A stretch of 64,000 bases of DNA from Escallonia rubra (Eukaryota > Streptophyta > Magnoliopsida > Escalloniales > Escalloniaceae): contig JAVXUO010002841.1 in the NCBI GenBank assembly GCA_033065855.1, positions 62,001 through 126,000 of the forward strand, written 5' to 3'. The position numbers were made by a program, and so were the translations under genes. Below, one piece after another: positions 10,234 to 21,250 of this stretch. Below the pieces are notes generated by a model. The model saw only the letters and a list, made by a program, of their open reading frames with translations, was not told where the DNA came from and searched no databases. How positions within the stretch are numbered: position 1 is the stretch's first letter; every line of letters begins with the position of its first letter.

Positions 10234-10393
10234 GAAGGCAGGTTCATTTGTAAAAAGTATGCGAAAATTTCAAATTGCAATCAAACAACTCTTCTCTCAA
10301 CATTCTCTACATTCACATGCTATCTTCCCTCTCTCCATAATCCCTACGATTCAAGGTTCAAGCACTCAGTCAGCTTTCTTTCACGTAAGTTTA

Positions 10394-12510
10394 TTTCTTT
10401 AAACTTGTTCTTTATTCTGGGGTGAAAACGCTCAATGGTGAAACACATTTTATGAATTGAAAAAGAACTTTTTCTAAGTCTAATATGACTAAAAACATCT
10501 TAATATAGTCTTGATTAGAAATCATATGGCATTTACTTGGGAAAGAGAGACTTCTTTTAAAAAAAATTGTTTTGAAAAATGATTATGCTTACTCCAGATT
10601 TTCCCAGATCTAAATCGATTATGCTTCTAAAACGGATTTCCAGAGTCTTCTTTATGGATTTAAAACAATAGTGGGAGCGAGTTGTTCAGGGTTATTGCCG
10701 AGTGATGGCGTTGAAAGCCCGCAGACTAACGCATGCCCTGAGTTTCTAGCCTCAAAAGAAAACTTTGGTAGTTCAAACCTAGCATCCTGAGATTTGATCT
10801 AGAAAAGACCTACCCAGCATCCTGAAATTTTATAAATAAATCTTCGATAAAGACTCTCTCTCTCTCTAAAGTTTTTGCCATATCTTTTTCTGAATCTTCT
10901 CAATATTCCGCTGTGTTTTTATCTGTATTATACTTCATCCACTATGGATCACGGTCCAACCGGGGACTCTTCTTTTCTGATCTCGATTAGTCTACGGATA
11001 CCAGACGTCACCATGCCCCTGGCAGGTCCGAAAGGATTGACGATTGGTTTAACGAAGTCTACTAAATCTGAATCTGAGAGATCTGTTTTCCGGCCAAAAC
11101 CCCTCCTATTTTGGTATCGGGTTTTGGCCGGAAAACAGATCTCTCAGATTTAGATTTAGTAGACTTCGTTAAACCAATCGTCAATCCTTTCGGACCTGCC
11201 AGGGGCATGGTGACGTCTGGTATCCGTAGACTAATCGAGATCAGAAAAGAAGAGTCCCCGGTTGGACCGTGATCCATAGTGGATGAAGTATAATACAAAT
11301 AAAAACACAGCGGAATATTGAGAAGATTCAGAAAAAGATATGACAAAAATTTTAGAGAGAGAGAGAGTCTTTATCGAAGATTTATTTATAAAATTTCAGG
11401 ATGCTGGGTAGGTCTTTTCTAGATCAAATCTCAGGATGCTAGGTTTGAACTACCAAAGTTTTCTTTTGAGGCTAGAAACTCAGGGCATGCGTTAGTCTGC
11501 GGGCTTTCAACGCCATCACTCGGCAATAACCCTGAACGACTCGCTCCCACTATTGTTTTAAATCCATAAAGAAGACTCTGGAAATCCGTTTTAGAAGCAT
11601 AATCGATTTAGATCTGGGAAAACCTGGAGTAAGCATAATCATTTTTCAAAACAAATTTTTTTAAAAGAAGTCTCTCTTTCCCAAGTAAATGCCATATGAT
11701 TTCTAATCAAGACTATATTAAGATGTTTTTAGTCATATTAGACTTAGAAAAAGTTCTTTTTCAATTCATAGAATGTGTTTCACCATTGAGCGTTTTCACC
11801 CCAGAATAAAGAACAAGTTTAAAGAAAACGCTCAATGGTGAAACACATTCTATGAATTGAAAAAGAACTTTTTCTAAGTCTAATATGACTAAAAACATCT
11901 TAATATAGTCTTGATTAGAAATCATATGGCATTTACTTGGGAAAGAGAGACTTCTTTTAAAAAAAAATTGTTTTGAAAAATGATTATGCTTACTCCAGGT
12001 TTTCCCAGATCTAAATCGATTATGCTTCTAAAACGGATTTCCAGAGTCTTCTTTATGGATTTAAAACAATAGTGGGAGCGAGTCGTTCAGGGTTATTGCC
12101 GAGTGATGGCGTTGAAAGCCCGCAGACTAACGCATGCCCTGAGTTTCTAGCCTCAAAAGAAAACTTTGGTAGTTCAAACCTAGCATCCTGAGATTTGATC
12201 TAGAAAATACCTACCCAGCATCCTGAAATTTTATAAATAAATCTTCGATAAAGACTCTCTCTCTCTCTAAAGTTTTTGCCATATCTTTTTTTGAATCTTC
12301 TCAATATTCCGCTGTGTTTTTATCTGTATTATACTTCATCCACTATGGATCACGGTCCAACCGGGGACTCTTCTTTTCTGATCTCGATTAGTCTACAGAT
12401 ACCAGACGTCACCATGCCCCTGGCAGGTCCAAAAGGATTGACGATTGGTTTAACGAAGTCTACTAAATCTGAATCTGAGAGATCTGTTTTCCGGCCAAAA
12501 CCCCTCCTAT
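10394..12510. repeat. Viral leader triplicated as forward-inverted-forward
   Basis: Forward copy F1 10394-11103; inverted copy R 11119-11827; forward copy F2 ~11826-12510. F1 and R are separated by only 15 bases (11104-11118). R and F2 abut with almost no spacer. The three copies differ at only a few positions. The ~80-residue open frame repeated in all three (starting MPYLFLNLLNIP or close) is probably a leader short ORF, not a gene. An RNA across F1-R or R-F2 would form a near-perfect ~700-bp duplex. Confidence 0.95.
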
Positions 12511-12801
12511 ATATATATATATATATATCACTTCCCTAGAGAACACCATCTGCTTATCAACTTATTATTTCTAGTAGCTTTTTTGCTAACACTTTTATCG
12601 ACAATTTTTAACAGTATTTTTTTAGCCCCACTAAATAAAAATCACTAGAAACTTTTAGCGACTATTAATTGTCGCTATATGGGAGGTAGGTAGAAGATTC
12701 TTTCAACCTGGGTACTAGCCAATTTTTTTACAAATTTTTTGTTTGGTTAAATTTGATAGCCTGACATGTGTATCACTTCTTCTTTCTTTTGGTCCTTCTA
12801 G

Positions 12802-13895
12802 TGGAAGGTCTAACTTCCCTGCAAACCCAATTTGGTGTTTTACACGAATGGAGCAGTGACCCGTGTCTTCCAGCATCGTTTACTTGGGACTGGGTGAATT
12901 GTAGCACTAATGGCACACCTCGGGTGACAGCACTGTAAATGAAACAACTTCTCGATCATTTGTCGTTAAAACTTTCGCAACTTTTATTAATTACTAATTT
13001 TCCAATGTAAAATTCACATATGCAGGGATCTAAGTAGCTTTGGTCTGTCAGGCTTGCTTCCAGATTTTAGTTCTATGGATGCTATCGAAACAATGTAAGT
13101 AACATACAAAGAGAAGACAATCGTTTATATCTTGCCTTCAAAAATTTTGAAGAGAAAAACATCTTTTATAGTAATTCTTTCTGGTCTTGCTTCGTAATTG
13201 TGTCTCCTTTTTACACTTTAAACTTTGGAATGGGTAAGAGCTAGATTGACTAACTGTGTTCCTTTGGATTGCAGTGATTTGCACAATAACAGCTTAGTTG
13301 GAGCTATTCCTGATTTCCTTCGCACCTTTCCGAACCTAAAGAAACTGTAAAGCATATTCTAGGAGACTGAATATTCTTTTACAGAATTGCAGTACATGAT
13401 CTTGAGGACTAACCAATATGTTTGTTCCTTATTCCAGGAATTTGGCAGATAACCAGTTCAGTAGTGTCATACCCACCTCCCTAACAAAGAACAACGGACT
13501 AAACTTGGTGTAAGCGAAGTAGCAGCTCTAGCTATTGACATAGCATATGTAATATTGATGACGCACGTAATACATGCTTTAGCTACTAATTCGTTCTGAC
13601 AACGGAACATCTGCTGACGTTGTTTTCGATCTCTTTAAAAAATAATGTATATGTACGAAAAGAAACAATCCGTCGGCATAATGTTAGTCTTTTGATTGAT
13701 CACATTATGTTTATAGGGTAACCGGAAATCCTGACCTCTGTGCATCTGGCAAGTCGTGTGAGAAGAAGAAAAACAAGCTACCAGTAATACTTGGCACCAC
13801 GATCCCATCATCCCTTGTCGTATCGGCAATTGCAGGTGCTCTTGCCATGTTACACCATAAGAGAAAGAAAGCATCTGTGGCTGCAGGTTGTGCAG
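12802..13895 (+). CDS. Malectin-LRR receptor: LRR, transmembrane and juxtamembrane exons
   Basis: Five exons with clean GT-AG sites and consistent phase: 12802-12934, 13026-13094, 13275-13346, 13438-13509, 13717-13895. The first joins in phase 1 to the malectin exon end at 5903. It carries the LRR N-cap with two cysteines (WSSDPCLPASFTWDWVNCS), as in LRR-I malectin-like receptors. The next three exons are one LRR each (69, 72, 72 bases; DLSSFGLSGLLPDF, DLHNNSLVGAIPDF, NLADNQFSSVIPTS). The fifth has the C-cap (GNPDLCASGKSC), a basic stretch, a transmembrane helix (~20 residues from LPVILGTTIPSS) and a basic juxtamembrane tail (HHKRKKASVAAG). It ends in phase 1 at a GTTAGC donor (13896). No stop occurs in these exons, and no kinase exon follows anywhere in the window. 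The product would be a plasma-membrane receptor-like protein with a short tail from the repeated last exon. The frameshifted malectin exon upstream argues that the locus as a whole is decayed. Confidence 0.88.
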
Positions 13896-14116
13896 GTTAG
13901 CAAGCAATATCATGTTTATTGACATTACCATCATCAGTTTAGGGGTGTGAGTTTTGAATAGGAGAAGGTTGGACAGTATGGCCGTTTTTCGAGTGAAAGA
14001 ACCTCTTATAAACGAAGTTTTTTTCCGGTGACTCTTACTAGTGATCGGATGGGACATTCAATCACTATTTTTCAGCATAATAGAAAAGGATCCTGTTACA
14101 CTGTAAAATCATGATT

Positions 14117-14280
14117 GTTATGTGGAGGAGCAAAACGTAGAGGAGCAAGTCAACATGGAGATTGCTGTAGAGGAGCAAAACGTAGAGATGGCTGTAGAGG
14201 AGCAAGTCAACATGGAAATGGCTGATCAAGTTAATGAGCAGGTGCAACAAGACCAATACGACCGGAGGAACTCTAGTTAG
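14117..14280 (+). pseudogene. Receptor tail exon, copy 2 (5' half and acceptor missing)
   Basis: The unit jumps from the CATGATT block straight into the VEEQNVEEQ repeat part, so the acceptor and the QTGGA start are gone. The rest is open to TAG at 14278, with two rounds of the 15-residue repeat also expanded in copy 5. Confidence 0.75.
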
Positions 14281-14845
14281 TCCTTCTAAATTTCTCTCTC
14301 TTTCTCTTTCTCTCTCACAGACGCAAAAAAGTGCATGAACTACTTTTTGTTGTTTCTTTCCCATGTGTGAATAAATATATATAGACTTGGAATCACAATA
14401 CCTAAGAATATCGATCAAATCCTGCCATTTTTTGTTGTTTCTTTCATGTGTTTTTACAAAGTTCGAATTAAAATCCTTGTCTTTCTTGCATAAAGATGTT
14501 TTGCTCTAATGTAGAAGAACTTTGGTTTCGCCATTGAATGACAAAACTTGCAAGCTATTGTTAGTAAGACAAACGGTAGCAAAAATTCTTACTAGAAGTG
14601 CTACAAAAACACTAACAATAAAGTGAGTAAGGTAAGGTTTACATACAATATTCATAGAACCTCTTGCAAAAACATGAATTCTATAGGAGTGAGTTGGATC
14701 ATATGGCTATCTTTGGACCGAAAGAACCTCTTGTAAGAAGAAGTTTCTGCGGTAAAATTTACTAGTGAGACGGCAGGCTCAATTACCATTTTAATAGAAA
14801 AGGATCTTGTTATACTGTAAAAGCATGATTTTGGTTTACTTTTTG

Positions 14846-14922
14846 GGAAAACTGGTGGATAGCTGATCAAGTTGATGGGCAGGTGCAACAAGGACAATAC
14901 GATGGGAGGAACAATAGTCAGT
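14846..14922 (+). pseudogene. Receptor tail exon, copy 3 (internally deleted)
   Basis: The acceptor AG is lost (TTTTTGGG). An internal deletion joins GGTGGA to TAGCTGATCAAG, making a stop, and the normal terminal TAG is CAG. Confidence 0.75.
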
Positions 14923-15497
14923 CCCTCTATATTTTTCTCTCTCCTGGACGCAAAAAAGTGCAGGAGTGATTTTCTTTTGTTTCTTTCCCATGTGTGGATA
15001 AATATATCTGGACGCGGAATCACTATACCTAAGAATGTCAAATCCTACCATTTTTTGTTGTTTCTTCCCATTTGTTTTTACCAAGTTCAAACGAAAATCC
15101 TTATCTTTCTTGCATAAAATGGTAATGTTTTAATAAAGAATAACTTTTGTTTTGCATTGATTGATAAAGCTCGCAAGCTATTGTTAGTAAGACAGATCGT
15201 AGCAAAACAATTTACTAGAAGTACTACAAGAATGCCAGTAATCAAAGAGTGAATAAGGTAAGCTTTACATACAAGATTGATTGAACCTCTTGTAAATAGA
15301 AGTATTCCACAAGAGTAAGTTGGACACAATGGCTGTCTTTGGACCGAGAGAACCTCTTGTGAAAAGAAGTTTTTGCGATTAAATTTACAAGTGAGATGGC
15401 ACGTTCTATCACCATTTTTCCACAAAATAGAAAGGGATCTTGTTACACTGTGAAATCATGATTCATATATTTTTTTTCTTTTTTGGCTTACTTTTAG

Positions 15498-15664
15498 GGC
15501 AAACTGGTGGAGCAAAACGACATAATGGAATGGCTGGTAAAATTGGTAAAGCCGTGATGGACAATTTCTTGGTTAACATAGACGAGCAAGTCAAAATGGA
15601 GATGGCTGATCAAGTTAATGAGCAGGTGCAACAAGACCAAAATGACGAAAGGAACACTAGTTAG
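15498..15664 (+). CDS. Receptor tail exon, copy 4 (intact)
   Basis: The acceptor CTTTTAG and the phase match the donor at 13896, giving A-G-QTGGAKRHNGM… About 55 codons are open to TAG at 15662. Features are a Gly-rich start, a basic patch, then an acidic Gln/Asn-rich amphipathic stretch (NIDEQVKMEMADQVNEQ). This is the first usable tail exon after the transmembrane exon. No known domain is recognised. Confidence 0.75.
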
Positions 15665-16232
15665 TCCCTCTCTCAATTTATCTCTCTTTAATGCAAAAAA
15701 GCGCATAAGTGATGTTTTGTTGTTTCTTTCCCATGTATGGATAAATATATCTGGACGTGGAATCATGATGCCGAAGAAAACCAAATCCTACCATTTTTTG
15801 TTGTCTCTTTCCCATGTGCTTTTACCAAAGTCAAATGAAAATCCTCGTCTTTCTTGCATAAAATTTTATTGCTTTAACATAGAAGATCTTTGGTTTTGCC
15901 ATTGAATGACAAAACTAACAAGCTATTGTTAGTAAGACAAATCTTTGCCAAAAATGTTGCTAGAATTACTACTAGAATACCGCTAACCAAAGAGTGAATA
16001 AGGTAAGCTTTACATACATTGTTGATAGAACCTCTAGTAAAAAGAAGTATTTAGTAAGAGTAAGTTGCCGTCTTTGGACCAAAAGCACCTCTTGTAAAAA
16101 GACGTTTTTTTGCAGTGAATCTTACTAGTGAGATGGCACGTTCAATCACCATTTTTCCACATAATAGAAAGGGATCCTGTTACAATGTAAAAGCATGATT
16201 CATATGATTTTCCTTTTTTGACTTACTTTTAG

Positions 16233-16591
16233 GGCGGACTGGTCGGGCAAAACAACCTAATGGAATGGCTGGTAGAATTGGTAAAACCTTTATGGACAAG
16301 TTTAGGGTTAACGTAGAGGAGCAAGTCAACAAGGAGATGGCTGTAGAAGAGCAAAACGTAGATGAGCAAGTCAACATGGAGAGGGCTGTAGAGGAGCAAA
16401 ACGTAGAGGAGCAAGTCAACATGGAGAGGGCTGTAGAGGAGCAAAACGTAGAGGAGCAAGTCAACATGGAGATGGTTGTAGACGAGCAAAACGTAGAGAT
16501 GGCTGTAGAGGAGCAAGTCAACATGGAAATGGCTGATCAAGTTTATGAGCAGGTGCAACAAGACCAATACGACCGGAGGAACACTAGTTAG
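16233..16591 (+). CDS. Receptor tail exon, copy 5 (intact, expanded by 45-bp repeats)
   Basis: The acceptor CTTTTAG is followed by GGCGGACTGG; the frame is open to TAG at 16589. Between ~16311 and 16530 a 45-bp unit coding VEEQNVEEQVNMERA is repeated about four times with small changes, doubling the exon to ~119 codons. The unit looks like an amphipathic, probably coiled-coil, acidic repeat. A long CT microsatellite follows the stop. Confidence 0.78.
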
Positions 16592-16600
16592 TCCCTCTAA

Positions 16601-16639
<39 letters not shown>

Positions 16640-17181
16640 ACGCAAAAAAGTGCATGAGCGACTTTTTGTTGTTTCTTTCCCATGTGTGGATAAATATATA
16701 TAGACTTGGAATCACAATACCTAAGAATATCGATCAAATCCTGCCTTTTTTTGTTGTTTCTTTCTCGTGTTTTTAGAAAGTTCGAATTAAAATCCTTGTC
16801 TTTCTTGCATAAAATAGTTTTGCTCTAATGTAGAAGAACTTTGGCTTTGTCATTGAATGACAAAACTTGCAAGCTATTGTTAGTAAGACAAACGATAGCA
16901 TAAATTCTTACTAGAAGTGCTAGAATAACACTAACAATAAAGTGAATAAGGTAAGGTTTATATACATTATTGATAAAACCTCTTGTAAAAACAAGAATTC
17001 TATAGGACTGAGTTGGACAATATGGCTGTCTTTGGACCTAAAGAACCTCTTGTAAAAAGAAGTTTCTGTGGTGAAATTTACTAGTGAGACGGCAGGCTCA
17101 ATTACCATTTTTATAGAAAAGGATCATATTATACTGTAAAAGCATGATTCACATGTTTTTCCTTTTTTGGTTTACTTTTTG

Positions 17182-17340
17182 GGCGAATTGGTGGAGCAAT
17201 TCAACCTAATGAAACAGCTGGTAAAACTGGCAAATCCGCGATGGACGAGTTAAGGGTTAAGGCAGAGGAGCAACTCAACATGGAGATAGCTGACGGGCAG
17301 GTGCAACAAGGCCAATACGATGGGAGGAACAGTAGTCTGT
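17182..17340 (+). pseudogene. Receptor tail exon, copy 6 (acceptor and stop lost)
   Basis: The acceptor AG is changed (CTTTTTGGGC), a segment before the CAGGTGCAACAAGG part is deleted, and the terminal TAG is CTG. Confidence 0.75.
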
Positions 17341-17899
17341 TCCTCTATATTTTTCTCTCTCCTGGACGCAAAAATAGTGCATGAGTTATTTTCTTTTGTT
17401 TGTTTCCCATGCGTGGATAAATATATCTGGACGCGGAATCACTATACCTAAGAATGTCAAATCCTACCATTTTTTGTTGTTTCTTTCCCATGTGTTTTTA
17501 CCAAGTTCAACTGAAAATCCTTGTCTTTCTTGCATAAAATGGTAATGTTTTAATAAAGAATAACTTTGGTTTTGCATTGATTGATAAAGCTCGCAAGCTA
17601 TTGTTAGTAAGACAGATCGTAGCAAATGTTTTTTACTACACTAATCAGAGAGTGAATAAGGTAAGCCTTACATACATGATTGATTGAACCTCTTGTAAAT
17701 AGAAGTATTCCATAAGAGTAAGTTGGACACAATGGCTGTCTTTGGACCGAGACAACCTCTTGTGAAAAGAAGTTTTTGCGATAAAATTCACTAGTGAGAT
17801 GGCACATTCAATCACCATTTTTCCACAAAATAGAAAGGGATCTTGTTACACTGTGAAAGCATGATTCATATATTTTTTTCTTTTTTGGCTTACTTTTAG

Positions 17900-18066
17900 G
17901 GCAAACTGGTGGAGCAAAATGACATAATGGAATGGCTCGTAAAATTGGTAAAGCCGTGATGGACAATTTCTTGGTTAACATAGACGAGCAAGTCAACATG
18001 GAGATGGCTGATCAAGTCAATGAGCAGGTGCAACAAGACCAAAACGACAGAAGGAACACTAGTTAG
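17900..18066 (+). pseudogene. Receptor tail exon, copy 7 (early stop)
   Basis: The acceptor and overall length are normal and the sequence is closest to copy 4. The CGA codon of copy 4 is TGA here, stopping the frame after about eight codons. Confidence 0.75.
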
Positions 18067-18647
18067 TCCCTCTATATTCATCTCTCTCTCTCTCTCTTTG
18101 ATGCAAAACAGTGCATGAGCAACTTTTTGTTGTTGTTTTCCCGAGTGTGGACAAATATATCTGGACGTGGAATCACCATATATAAGGCTATGAAATCCTA
18201 CCATGTCTTATTGTTTCTTTCCCATGTGCTTTTATGATGTTCAAATGAAAATCCTTGTCTTTCTTTCATAAATTTGTATTGCTTAGATATAGAATAATAA
18301 CTTTGATTTAGCCATTTATCGATAAAACTCGCAAGCTATTGTTAGGTAGACAAACGGTAGCAAAAAGTGTTAGAAGTACTACTAGAATGCCACTAACAAT
18401 AGAGTGAATAAGGTAAGCTTTACATATATTATTGAGAGAACCTCATGTAAAAAGAAGTATTCAGTAGGAGCAAGTTGGACAGTATGCCGTCTTTGGACCG
18501 AAAAAACCTCTAGTAAGAAATTGTTTGCGGTGAAACTTATTAGTGGGATGGAAAGTTCAATCATCTTTTTTTTATATAGAAATGGATCCTTTTTTACACT
18601 GTAAAAGCATGATTCATATGTTTTTTTCTTTTTTGCATTAATTTTAG

Positions 18648-18814
18648 CGCAAACTGGTAGAGCAAATCGACTTAATGGAATGGCCGGGAAAACTGGTAAA
18701 ACTGTGATGGACAAGTTCATGGTTAACGTCGAGGAGCAAGTCAACATGGGGATGGCTAATCACATTGATGAAGAGGAGCAACAAGGCCAATACGATGGGA
18801 GAAACACTATTTAG
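18648..18814 (+). CDS. Receptor tail exon, copy 8 (intact, divergent)
   Basis: Acceptor ATTTTAG. The frame is open to TAG at 18812 with the usual pattern (QTGRANRLNGMAGKTGK, then VEEQVNMGMANHIDEEEQQ). The middle and end are more acidic than in copy 4. Confidence 0.7.
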
Positions 18815-19285
18815 TCCCTCTATATTTATCTCTCTCTCTTTGACGCAAGATAGTGCATGAGCGATTTTTTGTTGCTTTTTTCCCATGTGTGGATAAATAT
18901 ATCTGGACGTGAAATGTAGATACCTAGGAATATGAAATCCTACCTTTTTCTTTTGTTTCTTTTCCATGTGCTTTTACCAAGGTCAAATGAAAATCCTCGT
19001 CTTTCTGGCATAGAATATTGTTGCATTAACATAGAAGAACTTTGGTTTTGCCATTGAATGACAAAACTAACAAGCTCTTGTTAGTATGACAAACCGTAAC
19101 AAAAATTGTTACTGAAGTACTACTAGAATGCCACTAACTATAGAGTGAATAAGGCCAGCTTTACATACAGAAATGATAGAACCTCTAGTAAAAAGAAGTA
19201 TTAAGTAGGAGTAAGTTGGACAGTGTGGCCATCTTTGAACCGAAAGAACCTCTTATAAAAAGAAGTTTTTTTGGCTTACTTTTAG

Positions 19286-19452
19286 GGCAAACTGGTGGAG
19301 CAAAACAACCTAATGGAATGGCCGGTAAAATCGGTAAAGCCGTGATGGACAATTTCTTGGTTAACATAAACGAGCAAGTCAACATGGAGATGGCTGATCA
19401 AGTTAATGAGCAGGCGCAACAAGGACAAAATGACAGAAGGAACACTAGTTAG
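19286..19452 (+). CDS. Receptor tail exon, copy 9 (intact; shortened intronic part)
   Basis: The acceptor and full frame are present to TAG at 19450. About 100 bases of the intronic part are deleted, so the pyrimidine tract lies directly after the second GAACCTCTT box. Confidence 0.75.
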
Positions 19453-20029
19453 TACCTCTATATTCATCACTTTCTCTTTGATGAAAAAAAATGCATGAAC
19501 AACTTTTTGTTGTTTCTTTCCTAAGTGTGGACAAATGTATCTGGACGTGGAATCACCATACATAAGGATATCAAATCCTTCCATTTTTTGTGGTTCCTTT
19601 CCCATGTGCTTTTTAGGAAGTTCAAATGAATATATCCTTGTCTTTCTTGTATAAATTTGTATTGCTTTAATTTAGAATAAATTTGGTTTTGCCATTAATG
19701 GACAAAACTCGCAAGATATTGTTAGTAAGACAAACGGTAGCAAAAAAATTTACTAGAAGTTCTACTAGAATGCCACTAACAATAGAGTGAATAAGGTAAG
19801 CTTTACATACATTATTGATGGAACCTCATATAAAAAGAAGTATTCAGTAGGAACTAGTTGGAGAGTATGACCGTCTTTGGACCGAAAGAACCTCTTGTAA
19901 AAAGAAGTTTTTTGCGGTGAAACTTACTAGTGAGATTGCACGTTAAATCACAATTTTTATAGAAATGGATCCTTTTTTACACTGTAAAAGCATGATCCAT
20001 ATGTTTTTTCTTTTTTACTTTACGTTTAG

Positions 20030-20196
20030 GGTAAACTGGTGGAGCAAATCGTCCTGGTGGAATGGCTGGGAAAACTGGTAAGGCCGTGATGGACGAGTTC
20101 AGGGTTAACGTCGAGGAGCAAGTCAACATGGAGATGGCTGATCATCTTGATGAACACATGCAACAAGGCCAATACGATGGGAGGAACACTAGTTAG
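20030..20196 (+). pseudogene. Receptor tail exon, copy 10 (stop at second codon)
   Basis: The acceptor is present, but the CAA codon after the splice junction is TAA, so splicing to this copy would end the protein immediately after the transmembrane exon. The rest is open to TAG at 20194. Confidence 0.72.
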
Positions 20197-20778
20197 TCCC
20201 TCTATATTTATCTCTCTGTTTTACACAAGGAAGTGCATTAGCGATTTTTTGTTGCTTCTTCCCTTGTGTGGATAAATATATCTGGACGTGGAATCTAGAT
20301 ACCTAGGAATATTAAATCCTACCATATTTTTTATTTTTTGTTTCTTTTCCACGTGCTTTTACCAAGGTCAAATGAAAACCCTCGTCTTTCTTGGATAAAA
20401 TACTGTTGCTTTAATATACAAGAACTTTGGTGTTGCCATTGAATGACAAAACTAACGAGCTATTGTTAGTAAGATAAATCGTAGCAAAAATTGTTACTAG
20501 AATTACTACTAGAATGCCGCTAACCATAGAGTGAATAAGGTCAGCTTTACATACATTGCTGATAGAATCTCTAGTAAAAGAAGTATTCAGTAGGAGTAAG
20601 TTGGACAGTGTGGCCGTCTTTGAACCCAAAGAATCTCTTGTAAAAAGAAGTTTTTTTGCAGTGAATCTTACTAGTGAGATGGCACGTTCAATCACCATTT
20701 TTCCACATAATGTAAAGGGATCCTGTTACACTGTAAAAGCATGATTCATATGATTTTCCTTTTTTGATTTACTTTTAG

Positions 20779-20945
20779 GGCGAACTGGTCGGGCAAAACC
20801 ACCAAATGGAATGGCCGGTAGAATTGGTAAAGCCGTGATGGACAAGTTTAGGGTTAACGTAGAAGAGCAAGTCAACATGGAGATGGCAGATCAAGTTAAT
20901 GAGCTGGTGCAACAAGGCCAATACGACGGGAGGAACATTAGTTAG
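20779..20945 (+). CDS. Receptor tail exon, copy 11 (intact, last copy)
   Basis: The acceptor CTTTTAG is followed by GGCGAACTGG; the frame is open to TAG at 20943. Its start resembles copy 5 (RTGRAK) without the 45-bp expansion. This is the 3' limit of the array. Confidence 0.75.
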
Positions 20946-21250
20946 TGCCCTCTATATTTATCTTTCTCTCTGGTGTAAAAAAGTGCATAAGCTACTTTTT
21001 GTTGTTTCTTTCGTATGTGAGGATAAATATTTCTAGACGTGGAATCTTTACTGGACGTGTAATCTTTACCTTTGAATATTAAATCGTGCCACTTGTATTG
21101 TTGTTCTTCCTTTCCCATTTGTTTTAACCGATTTCAAATAAAAATCCTTGTCTTTGTTGCATAAAATTGTATTGCTTTAACTCAAGAGAACGTAACTCGC
21201 AAGCTATTTTTAGTAAGACAAACTGTAGGAAAGATTGTTACTAAAAGTGA

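Larger units (their letters stand above)
5973..12528 (+). mobile_element. Endogenous pararetrovirus (caulimovirid), rearranged, in a receptor intron
   Basis: Parts in order: a short ORF1 start (6009), an inverted piece of ORF2 (6127-6540), a truncated zinc-motif/protease/RT/RNase H polyprotein (6541-8535), ORF2 (8593-9897), the pregenomic promoter (TATA 10226), then the leader in three alternating orientations (10394-12510). Both outer edges lie in (TA)n tracts (5973-5989 and 12509-12528), as if a TA microsatellite had been the target. Movement and coat protein regions are missing apart from the first 43 codons. It lies in the intron between the malectin exon and the first LRR exon, whose splice sites remain in phase. 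The genus is uncertain: florendovirus-like by target preference (from memory of that group), badnavirus-like by the cysteine motif. It is incapable of replication as it stands. Confidence 0.9.
13940..21250 (+). repeat. Tandem array of ~740-bp units, each with a receptor tail exon
   Basis: Ten units follow the transmembrane exon. The AATAAGGTAAG word that opens a unit recurs near 14.62, 15.25, 15.99, 16.94, 17.65, 18.40, 19.15, 19.79 and 20.53 kb, so spacing is 0.63-0.95 kb and mostly 0.74 kb. Each unit has an intronic segment with two GAACCTCTTGTAAAAAG-like boxes, a TACACTGTAAAAGCATGATTCAT block, a pyrimidine tract plus TTTTAG acceptor, the tail exon ending ACTAGTTAG, a CT-rich run, and a 3' flank with GATAAATATATCTGGACG. 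The units differ by substitutions and indels, so amplification is not very recent. Confidence 0.93.

Noticed and set aside
10875..12539. Three similar ~90-codon frames as viral genes
   Set aside because: They lie in the leader copies downstream of the pregenomic promoter. The repeated identical frame follows from the triplication and is more likely a leader short ORF.
16229..16645. 138-codon minus-strand frame
   Set aside because: It is the complement of tail exon copy 5 and a CT microsatellite (RERERERE start). The plus-strand exon with acceptor and stop explains it better.
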